64,000 bases of DNA from Bubalus kerabau. Taxonomy: Eukaryota; Chordata; Mammalia; Artiodactyla; Bovidae. Location: the NCBI RefSeq assembly GCF_029407905.1, contig NC_073627.1:161701697-161765696 (forward strand), given 5' to 3'. A program made the position numbers and the translations under genes. Positions 55,308 to 64,000 of this stretch are shown here, piece after piece (within the stretch, counting starts at the first letter, position 1; each line of letters starts with the position of its first letter). A model generated the notes under the pieces. That model ran no database searches. It had not been told where the DNA came from and was given only the letters and a program-made list of their open reading frames with translations.

Positions 55308-55985
55308 GAAAACTAAGATCATGGCATCTGGTCCCATCACTTCATGGCAAATAGATGGGGAAACAGTGGAAACAGTGAAAGACTTTATTTTTTTTTACTC
55401 CAAAATCACTGCAGATGGTGACTGCAGCCATGAAAATTAAAAGACGCTTACTTCTTGGAAGGAAAGTTATGACCAAACTAGACAGCATATTAAAAAGCAG
55501 AGACGTTACTTTGTCAACAAAGGTCCATCTAGTTAAGGCTATTGTATTTCCAGTAGTCATGTACGGATGTGAGAGTTGGACTATAAAGAAAGCTGAGCAC
55601 TGAAGAATTGATGCTTTTAAACTGTGGAGTTGGAGAAGACTCTTGAGAGTCCCTTGGACTGCAAGGAGATCCAACCACTCCATCCTAAAGGAGATCAGTC
55701 CTGAGTGTTCATTGGAAGGACTGATGCTGAAGCTGAAACTCCAATACTTCGGCCACCTGATGTGAAGAGCTGACTCATTTGCAAAGACCCTGATGCTGGG
55801 AAAGATTGAGGGCAGGAGGAGAAGGGGATGACAGAGAATGAGATGGTTGGATGGCATCACTGACTCAGTGGACATGAGTTTGAGTAAACTCTGGGAGTTG
55901 GTGATGGACAGAGAAGCCTGGCATGCTGTGGTTCATGGGGTCGCAAAGAGTTGGACACGAGTGAGCAAGTGAACTGAACTGAAGA
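55308..55985 (+). repeat. BovB 3'-end fragment, sense
   Basis: Sense BovB from 'ctaagatcatggcatctggt' through 'cagtagtcatgtacggatgt' to the 'agtgaactgaactgaagagt' tail. Frame broken several times. Confidence 0.93.
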
Positions 55986-56179
55986 GTAAACAAGTTTCCC
56001 TGTCTCCCTACACCCTCGCCACATTGAACTTAAATCCTTTGCTAGTCTAAGAAGTAAAAATGGGGCACCACAGTATTGTGGTTTAATTTCCATTCACATC
56101 ACAGGAAAGGTTCTTGTGCCTTTCCTTTTCATGTACAATGTGGGCTTGTCAAGGTGTCAGGATAGGAAAAGGGAAGAGC

Positions 56180-56392
56180 TTGTTGTTTTAGTCGCTAATT
56201 CATGTCCAACTCTTTGTGACCCCATGGACTGTAGCCCACCAGGCTCCTCTGTCCATGGGATTTCCCAGTCATGAATACTGGAATGGGTTGCCATTTCCTC
56301 CTCCAGGGGATCTTCCCAACCCAGGAATCAAACCCGGGTCCCCTGCCCTTCAGGCAGATTCTTTACTGTCTGAGCCACCAGGGAAGCTCAAT
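56180..56392 (-). repeat. Bov-tA SINE, antisense
   Basis: 'agtcgctaattcatgtccaa', 'aatcaaacccgggtcccctg' and 'tgagccaccagggaagctca'. Confidence 0.94.
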
Positions 56393-56936
56393 TCCATCCA
56401 TAACTCCCCCTTAGTTTGCCTTCAGTGGTGTTGTCCAAACCAAGGAAGACATTTGATAGCTTCCACATCTCTCATTCCTTCCTTTTTCACCACAGTCCGT
56501 ATGGGACTCATAGCATGCTTAAGAAGAAATATAAATATTGCACATACAGGGGCAAAAAGTCAGAGGCTGTATCTATAAATCTGTCAAATTAAAGGATAGA
56601 TCTTGGGTCTAAAAAAAATTAAGTGCTATTGTGTCCACATAACTGGAGGGAGAAGATTAGACTTTCACATAACCTGTCAGAAGCCTGTGGGTCTCCAGTG
56701 GAAAACCCCAGGTATTATAAAAAGATTATTTTTTCTATGCTTCTACCACTTCTAAGTTGATCCAAAAAAGCAGGTATGATGGGTATTGTAATTTTTTCCC
56801 ACTGATCTATATCCTTGCACAAACAATTATTTTCAATTCGTCCCTTGAAACAAAGCAAAAGTTCTTGGGCTTTTCCCTCCTTTTGTGCATCTCCACTCTG
56901 CCACAAGGAATTAATATCAGCTGTCTTTTTAAATGG
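56393..56936. other. No gene recognised
   Basis: AT-rich, unique-looking. Nothing supportable. Confidence 0.5.
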
Positions 56937-57196
56937 CACCCCACTCCAGTACTCTTGCCTGGAAAAATCCCGTGGACGGAGGAGCCTGGTAGGCTGCAGT
57001 CCATGAGGTCACTAAGAGTCAGACACGACTGAGCAACTTCACTTTGACTTTTCACTTTCATGCATTGGAGAAGGAAATGGCAACCCACTCCAGTATTCTT
57101 GCCTAGAGAATCCCATGGACGGAGGAGCCTGGTGGGCTGCCATCTATGGGGTTGCACAGAGTCGGACACTACTGAAGCGACTTAGCAGCAGCAGTC
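56937..57196 (+). repeat. Bov-A2 SINE, sense, slightly 5'-truncated
   Basis: 'ggcaccccactccagtactc' to 'gcgacttagcagcagcagtc', two monomers. Confidence 0.94.
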
Positions 57197-57934
57197 TTTT
57201 TAAAACGTCGATCGATTTTTCCTTTGTGAACAAGTCTATTCATATTATTACCTTTCCCAAGAAAGAAATAGATAATTGGTTGCTTTGTATGATACATATG
57301 CTTATATTGTCCCTGAAAGAATTTTCCAGTGACTAAACATACTTTTCCATTACTTTAGAATCTTGACCTGGCTATTGGTTTTCAAACCAGAATAAAAGGG
57401 AAGCTAGGAAATAAGTTTTGTAATATTGACAAGTCATTCCTACTTATTGTAAGACTTCTCGAAGCTGATCTCGAAGTTTTGGTAAGAGATTCTAAGAGTC
57501 CAGAAAACTTATCTGCTTTTAAAACTTCTGGGATTCTCCAATACAGCTCTGCTTGAAGTGGCAAACTAAGCTGTGGTCAAACTCCTTTGTTCTGTAAGTC
57601 CTCTGAGGGGCCAACTATACATTCATACTTCTTAAAATACCGAGCCACATTTCTCTGAGGCTTGGCCTCTTCATTTTGCTTAATATTGTTCCTGGGTTTT
57701 AGAAGGAAAAAGTAATCATCAAAAAAAAAAAAAAAAAAAAAAAAATCAAAGGGCTTTTTCAAAGAGTTTATCCAGTAGTGAGACAAAAAGCTTTTCCTGT
57801 AAGATCGAGAATAAGACCAGGATGCTCTGTTTTACTACTTCTCTTCAATATCTTATTGGCAATTCTATGCACTTTATTTTGGCTATTATGACATCAGCTC
57901 CACCTCAGATCATCAGGCATTAGATCCTGAAAGT
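57197..57934. other. No gene; poly(A) tract
   Basis: AT-rich, with a 25-base A run at about 57,721-57,745. The run's flanks give no clear retrocopy. Confidence 0.5.
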
Positions 57935-58665
57935 TGGGGACCCCTGCTCTAGGGGGTGTTCCCTCTGTTGTTGGGGGTGGGCTCTGTAGGCGGTGTCACA
58001 GGCCTGGTTGCTGGGGCCTACCCTGTGTGGAGGCTGCCAGCTGTTCATTAGTGGTACCTGGTCCCAAGGAAGCTGGCTGCAGAGCCCCATGGGACCTGGA
58101 GCTAGTGCTGGCTCACTGGTGGGCATGGCCAGGGTCCAGAGAACGCCAGGGCTGTTGCCCACCCACTGGTGGGTGAAGCCAGGTCCTGGGGTTAGTGCCA
58201 GATGACTGGCAGGCAGAGCCATGCCCTGGAGTCTGGCTATAGGGCCCAGGTATCCCGAGTTGGGGTCAGATCACTGGGGCAGGGTGGGGGTAGGGGGTAG
58301 TTCCTGACACAGTTGGGGATCGAATCTGGCATGTCCTGAAGCTTGTATTGGCCTGCTAACAGGCAGGGTTGGGGCCCAGTTGGTCCTAGGACAGGGTGTC
58401 ACCTGCTGTGTACAGGTTGCATCCACAGTCTGCAGGACTGTGGTTTTCTTGCATTCTGCCCCTTGGTGGGTGAGGCTGTCCGGAGGCTAGTGAAGGTTTC
58501 CTGGAGGGCAGGGCCCTTACCTGCCCACTGGCGGGGGAAGCTGGGTCTTGGCCCACTGGTGGGCAGTGCCATGTCTAGAGGCATGCCTAGAGGTGGCGGT
58601 CGGCTCAGGACTGTCTTTACTCAGCTGTCTGATGATGGGTGGGACTGTTAGTTGTTTGGCCTGAA
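57935..58665. repeat. GC-rich degenerate tandem repeat, possibly L1 5' region
   Basis: Repeated blocks around 'cactggtgggc' (about 58,109, 58,163, 58,555), spaced irregularly at tens to hundreds of bases, with intervening 'gggtcctggggttagtgcca'-type text. The pattern fits a decayed tandem array such as a LINE 5' UTR. Family is inference. Confidence 0.45.
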
Positions 58666-58675
58666 GCATCCCAGC

Positions 58676-59212
58676 ACTGTGGACAGTGACTGCAATCATG
58701 AAATTAAAAGACACTTGCAGTTTGGAAGAAAAGCTGTGACAAACCTAGACAGTGTGTTAAAAAGCAGAGTCATTACTTTCCGACAAAGGTCTGTATCGTC
58801 AAAGCTATAATTTTTCCAGTAGTCATGATTAGATGTGAGTTCAACCAAAAAGAAGGCTGAGAATTCAGGCTTTTGAACTGTGGTGCTGGAGAAGACTCTT
58901 GAGAGTCTCTTGGGCAGCAAGGAGATCAAACCAGTCAATCCTAAAGTAAATCAACCCTGAATATTCATTGGAAGGACTGATGCTGAAGCTGAAGCTCCAA
59001 TACTTTGGCCACCCGATGCAAGAGCTGACTTATTGGAAAAGACCCTAATGCTAGGAAAGATTGAGTGCAGGAGGAGAAGGGGGCAACAGAGAGTGAAATG
59101 GTTGGATGGCATCATTGACTCAGTGGACATGAATTTGAACAAATTCTGGGAGATAGTGAAGGACACAGAAGCCTGGCATGCTACAGTCCATTCGCATGCT
59201 GCAAAGTGTTAG
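58676..59212 (+). repeat. BovB 3'-end fragment, sense
   Basis: 'gtgactgcaatcatgaaatt', 'gctggagaagactcttgaga', 'ctgaatattcattggaagga' and 'gaaatggttggatggcatca'. Interrupted by the Bov-A2 that follows, resuming at 59,479. Confidence 0.92.
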
Positions 59213-59478
59213 ACATGGCACCCCACTCCAGTACTCTTGCCTGGAAAATCCCATGGATGGAGGAGTCTTGTGCGCTGAAGTCCATGGGGTCGCGAAAAGT
59301 CAGACACGACTGAGCGACTTCACTTTCACTTTTCACTTTCATGCATTGGAGAAAGAAATGGCAACCCACTCCAGTGTTCTTGCCTGGAGAATCCCAAGGA
59401 CAGGGGAGCCTGGTGGGCTGCAGTCTATGAGGTCGCACATAGTCGGACACTACTGAAGCGACTTAGCAGTAGCAGCAA
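59213..59478 (+). repeat. Bov-A2 SINE nested in the BovB tail
   Basis: 'catggcaccccactccagta' to 'gcgacttagcagtagcagca'. The flanks GTGTTAGACATG (left) and GCGTTAAACATG (right) are an imperfect 12-base target-site duplication, and BovB tail sequence ('acttagcaactaaacaacaa') continues after it. Confidence 0.92.
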
Positions 59479-59519
59479 GCGTTAAACATGACTTAGCAAC
59501 TAAACAACAATAACCACAT

Positions 59520-60490
59520 CCCAGCAGTGGTGCCTACAGGCTGTTGGGTGGGGCTGATCAATCCCACCCAACTCATTAGCTACTGGGGCTAATGAGCTAG
59601 GGGGAAGATCCCACAATAGTGCCTATAAGCACCCGTGTCCACCAACAGAAGAAGTTTCCAAGTATGGCTGTTACTGTTCAGTCGCTAAGTTGTGTCCAAC
59701 TCTTTGTGACCCCATAGACTAGCCTGCCAGGCTCCTCTGTCAATCCCCTTTATGGATCACAGTCTTGTCATGGCAAAGGGGCTTGCATAATTCAATGAAG
59801 CTATGAGCTTATGCTATGCAGTGCCACCCAAGATGGGTGGGTCACGGTGAAGAGTTCTGATAAAACATGGTTCACTGGAAAAGGAAATGGCAACCCACTC
59901 CAGTATTCTTGCCATGAGAATCCCATGGACAGTGTGAAAAGTACAGCTGTTACCAGTGTCTATACCCACAGCCTGAGCCACACCCACCCACTGCCCCTCT
60001 GGGACACTCTTTAAGACCAACGGGCAGCTCTAACCCAGCTTTCCATCAAGTGACCACTTTTGCCCTAGGTCCCAGTGCATGTGTGTGCTCTTGAAGACTG
60101 AAGTGTCTGTTTCCTCCAGTCCTGTGGGATACGCAAAATTAGGACCCTGCTTGCCTTCAAAGCCAAAGGCTCTGAGGGTTCATCTTGCTGATGCAGGATC
60201 CCTGGGCTGGAGAGCCCACCTGGGGCTCAGAACTCTCCGGTGGAAAAACCCTGCAATATAATTCCCTACTTTGTGGGTTGTCCACCCAGGAGTATGGTAC
60301 TTGATGATAGTGTGAGTCTGCCCACTCCAACCATCTCAGTGTGGTTCCTACTTTATGTCTTTAGTTGTAGAAGATCTATGCTGGTGGGTTCCTGTCTTTT
60401 TTATCAGTGCTTGCTCTGCAAATAGTTGTAATTTGGGCTGCCCGTGAGAGGACCCAAGCTCAGGGTCTTTCTGCTCTGCCATCTTGCCCT
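59520..60490 (-). repeat. Unresolved repeat, possibly antisense L1 5' UTR
   Basis: 'cccagtgcatgtgtgtgctc', 'tctgtttcctccagtcctgt', 'ttgtgggttgtccacccagg' and a 'ctctgccatcttg' end resemble a sequence I associate with reverse-complement ruminant L1 5' ends. It is interrupted by half Bov-tA pieces at about 59,665-59,745 (-) and 59,875-59,932 (+). Confidence 0.4.
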
Positions 60491-61055
60491 GTCTGTATTG
60501 TGATCTGGTTTTCAGAATAAACACATGCAAGCGGGCCTCTCCTGGTGTCTCCTCCCCTTCTCTGGCTCCTCCTCCATTTGCCCTCCCAGTTCTTGGTGGG
60601 AGGTCTCCTTGCTTGAGTACTCTTAGTGTGGAAGATGCACTGCAGCACCCTCAGCTCAGGGAGGGCAGATCACTTCCTCTTACTGTAGAAAATACTTTGT
60701 AAGCACTTCAGCCCTCCTTCCAGCACACCTATCTCTATAGTATTCCAGTCATGGCAGGATGATGTGATGAAAGTAGTACTCCTCAGTTTATCTTTTCCAT
60801 CTCAAAACTTTGTGTGCCCAAGACTGGCATGGCTGGACCCAAACTAGAATTGGCTGAGTATTTAGGGACATTCAGGGTATGGTGCTCCAGTGGAGTTTGG
60901 TAGGGGTCCTACCTCAGTGGCCTTGGTGCAATAGCCCTTTCCTCTTCCCTTTCAGAGGTCCTGCCCTACTGCCCCTCTGTTCCCCGGAAGTCACGTGTTT
61001 CTTGCTTTTGTTGTTCCTTTTGTGGAGGACACTCTGCCTTCATCTTCAGAGGGAG
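60491..61055. other. No gene recognised
   Basis: Pyrimidine-rich in part. No exon or named repeat. Confidence 0.5.
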
Positions 61056-61059
61056 ATAG

Positions 61060-61262
61060 AAATGAATTCTTCTCAATCAAGTGTCAGGTCACTTATCCCT
61101 TTCTCAGAGGACTTCCTTAGTGCCCACCTAAAGTATTAGCCTTGTCAGTGTTCATCATGTTTATTTAAGGTAAGCTTGGTGAGAGCATGAAGTTGCCTTG
61201 TTTTATATCCAATCCAAAGAGCACCTGACCCAAGATAGGCACTTAATTTTTTCACTAGTGGT
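61060..61262 (-). repeat. L2 LINE 3' fragment, antisense
   Basis: 'tttctcagaggacttcctta', 'aaggtaagcttggtgagagc' and 'acccaagataggcacttaat' follow the reverse complement of the L2 3' end. Confidence 0.7.
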
Positions 61263-62107
61263 GGTTTATCTTTTTACTCTTCTCTCCGTTGGAAGTTCTT
61301 ATTTTAGAAGAGTTTGTTGGAAATATCAAACAGTACAAGAAAGGCCATTAGGTACAAAATCCTCATGTGTTTATGAATTCATGACCAAATTAAATATGCA
61401 ATTTTATATAAAAAGAGGCATGTGTGTGTTTTTCTCCCCCATCCTCCCATTCTCCTCTAGAGTTCTGAGTGATACGGGTGCAGGTGTGTGTGTTCTTCCT
61501 CCTTCCTTCTTGCTTTTATGCCTCAGGCTCAAGCTTGCCCTGTATGAATGTGTCTCCCGCTCTGACTCAAGATTTCTGGGCACCAGGTTCCTGGGGGACT
61601 GGAATTCAGCCCCTCCTCCATCCCTCTCCTCCCTGCCCTTCCCCTGACTGGGCTGGCCGAGGTCCCTCACAGCCTCCCCAGGTGGTATCTCTTGAGTCCC
61701 ACCTGGGCTTGCTGGGCTCCTGGAGGTATGGACTGGCTCTGACGGAGCTATTGGGAAGGGGTGCCAAGACCCTGCCTGCTGGGATCCTGCTGTGGCCTCT
61801 CACTTGTGAGCCTCCTGCCACTCCTGAGCCACCTTTCCTTTCTGTCCCTGCTGGCCTTTCTGCATCCTCATCTTTGGGCCAGACGACTCAGGCCTGCAAG
61901 CTCATGGAGACCTAATTCCCCTGCCGTTGGATTTCAGGTCCTGGCTCTCCCATCCCCCTAGAGTTCTTGAGAGGCCCCCAAGGCCCCTCCTACACCCTTT
62001 CCAGAGTGAAGGGGCTGGTGCAGAGCAGCACACCCCACCTCGGAGGCTCCCCTTCTGTCCCTTTCACCTCAGCTTCAGCCTGAGCTCAGCAGAAGTGAGC
62101 TGACCAG
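61263..62107. other. No gene recognised
   Basis: Moderately GC-rich, repeat-poor sequence. No splice-bounded coding exon recognised. Confidence 0.45.
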
Positions 62108-62123
62108 CCAGTAGAGGGCAGCA
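62108..62123 (+). promoter_or_regulatory. Perfect CTCF-consensus match
   Basis: CCAGTAGAGGGCAGCA satisfies every position of CCASYAGRKGGCRSYR. It lies in repeat-poor sequence, which makes it a better candidate binding site than the one in exon J. Occupancy cannot be judged here. Confidence 0.5.
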
Positions 62124-64000
62124 CATGTCTGGTTTCCAAGCCTGCCACCTGGAGAACTTGGAGGGGAGGCAGCCATGGCCTTGAGGTCTAGGGCTCAGAC
62201 ACCAAGGGTCACAGTCATTCAAGACCCACTTGACCGGCCACCTCCTGCTCCTTCTCTTGACAAGGCCTTGACCTCAAATCTCTAGGTCTTGGCACCACAA
62301 AATTGATGCAGAGGTTCCATTTTGGGGGGGTTTGCTCTATGCCAGATTATTGGAGGTGGAGCCCCCCACACCGGGCCCTGGGACCAAAACCCAGTTCCTC
62401 TCCCTAAAGCATCTTTCTTAGATGAGATGACTCCTGAGTGCTGAGGACAGGAGCTCAGTCTCTCTGGCTCCACCTTCATCAGAGGGACCCTGTGTTCTGA
62501 CTCTAACAAGGGTGTGTGGAGTGAGATACAAATCAGAATCAGAAAAGGGGGACAGGGTCAGTTGTGGCCCAGCTTTCCCCCATGGGGCTGCAAGATACTG
62601 TCTTAATCCTCCACCATCCTCCAGTCTCCTCCCTCCTCTTCTCTGGACTGACCTTGGTTTTGCTCCTGTTCAATTCCCCCATTCTTCCCTGTTATCACCA
62701 ACCAGCACTGGGTAAGGTCACGTACTTCATTATGATCCTTCTTTACAAAGACTCCTATTCTCCATGTCAGTGCCCTTTGCCCTGACCTTTGACCCCTACC
62801 GCATCCCACCCCTTCAACACGGTCATATCCTATGGAGTTACCTGCTGAAGTTGACAACAGACTGATTCTCACGATGGGTCCAACACCATGGTGATTCCCG
62901 AGCCCACCTTCCCCGCCCCTGCAACCTCATCCCCAGCATGCTGAAGGCCTGCACCGTGCCCTCCAGAGTCAGTCAGTGGGGCCAGGACATCCTCGGTCAC
63001 AGCCGGTGACACTGCTTTCCTGAAAAGCATCGGAGTCAATTCTCCCACCTTGACCATTGCCTCATCCACATGGGGTCCCCTGCTTGGCTTTATAAGAATG
63101 AGAGCCATCCAGGGTCTTTTTCTGCTTTTCTTCTTTTGAGGGGACAGAGGCCACAATGTTTTTGTCGGTAGTGATTTTGTTCATTGTCTGCGTATTTTTG
63201 CAAAATTTACCCTCTCCCCATTAGAAGCTGTGCTGGCCAGCAGCGGGGGGGAGGAGCCCAAAGGAGCATGGGATTGCTGTACTCAGGTCCCATCACCCTC
63301 TACTTTCTCTCCCCCTGTTCCAGTGTTTCCTTTTGTTTCCATCTCCAAACCTGAGCGGTAAAGGATGGGGGAAAGAGAAGTTTCTCATTGCACCAAGAAG
63401 CACTGCTTCCAGGGCTGAAGCTCTGAAAAACCTCTGCCACCTTCTCAGGCCTGGTTGCCCACAGCCCCGGAAGCAATGCTGGCAGAGGGCAAGCCTTCTG
63501 CTTGCGGCTTCTGGCAGCTGCACCACAGAGGTGGAAGCCTGGAGTTGGGCTCTGAAGGCTTAATTTCTGCCCTGACTTTTCCAGTGAGGGTTTGAGTAGG
63601 CTCCACGTGGAAAGGCCCACAAAGCCTCTATAACCCTTCAAGTCCATAAATGGAGACGTGGGGCCAACAGAGGTAGGACCCTGCCTGCCCACTGCTGCTC
63701 CCTGGGAGGGGGCCGCCTGCGCAGACCAGGACACACAGCTTCCCAGCAGGAGAGTTTCCCCTTTGATGCTAGGGTTCTGCGACCCACAGACAAGATGCCA
63801 CAGTCCTCAGCTCTCTCCCCGATGCCCGCCTCCAAGAGTTGTCTCCCGGCCAGCCATGGAATCAGGACCTCTGCACAGGGCCACTGCTCTGGTCCACGAG
63901 GCCAGGCTCCCTCCTCTCTGTGCTGAGCTATGTTGGCTGGTGAGGGCAGCTCCACGCAAAGGGTCCTGGTTATGCGAGTCCTCTGTCCCTGGGAGGTGGA
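62124..64000. other. No gene recognised to the window end
   Basis: Repeat-poor. A - strand open frame at 62,869-63,156 (95 codons) has no recognisable domain or convincing splice context. It could be part of a gene extending past the window, but I cannot support a call. Confidence 0.4.

Noticed and set aside
62869..63156. A 95-codon - strand frame near the right end
   Set aside because: Read through for known motifs. None found, and no splice or poly(A) context. Not enough to call a gene.

Overview
This is nuclear DNA from a ruminant mammal. The diagnosis rests on the repeats: there are many copies of the tRNA-Glu/Bov-A SINEs (Bov-tA, Bov-A2), of the BovB LINE (one copy nearly complete) and of CHR-type SINEs, and these occur together only in ruminants. 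MIR, L2, L1, MER5-like and MLT1-like relics and long intron-like AT-rich stretches fit a mammalian chromosome. I see no intact protein-coding gene, no tRNA or rRNA gene, no CRISPR array and no bacterial-type operon. The exact species cannot be read from the sequence.

Layout. (1) 1-19,100: mostly non-coding sequence and repeats around one processed retrocopy of ILVBL (acetolactate synthase-like, also called HACL2) at about 2,801-5,529. The copy has no introns, at least four frameshifts, a 25-A tail, and a 14-base direct repeat at both ends that looks like its target-site duplication. An antisense L1 at 11.6-15.5 kb is interrupted by an antisense BovB, itself interrupted by a Bov-A2. (2) 19,119-47,759: an exon-by-exon, intron-containing partial copy of a liprin-alpha gene, closest by my recollection to PPFIA1. 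I place 14 exons in order on the + strand plus one duplicated exon. They cover most of the coiled-coil half, the linker and part of the first SAM domain. Eleven of the first twelve exons are open and join in correct phase. One early exon has lost its splice donor and frame, a block of coiled-coil exons is missing, one exon is duplicated 6.9 kb downstream in frameshifted form, and both SAM exons are broken. I call it an unprocessed (duplicated) pseudogene. Its introns hold the near-complete antisense BovB, an 18-base minisatellite and, on the opposite strand, what looks like the terminal coding exon and 3' UTR of an unrelated, unrecognised gene. (3) 47,760-64,000: no recognisable gene. It holds a CATC-rich microsatellite, two MLT1-like LTRs, many BovB/Bov-tA/Bov-A2 copies, a GC-rich degenerate tandem repeat that may be an L1 5' region, an L2 relic and a perfect CTCF-consensus match.

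The genes do not form a pathway. The window reads as a segmental-duplication and pseudogene landscape shaped by retrotransposition. The observations I rate highest are the long surviving open frame of the liprin copy, the hidden antisense terminal exon at 43.2 kb, the internal exon duplication, the inverted duplication linking 39 kb to 49 kb, and the retrocopy with its target-site duplication. Nothing here looks like a new biological system.
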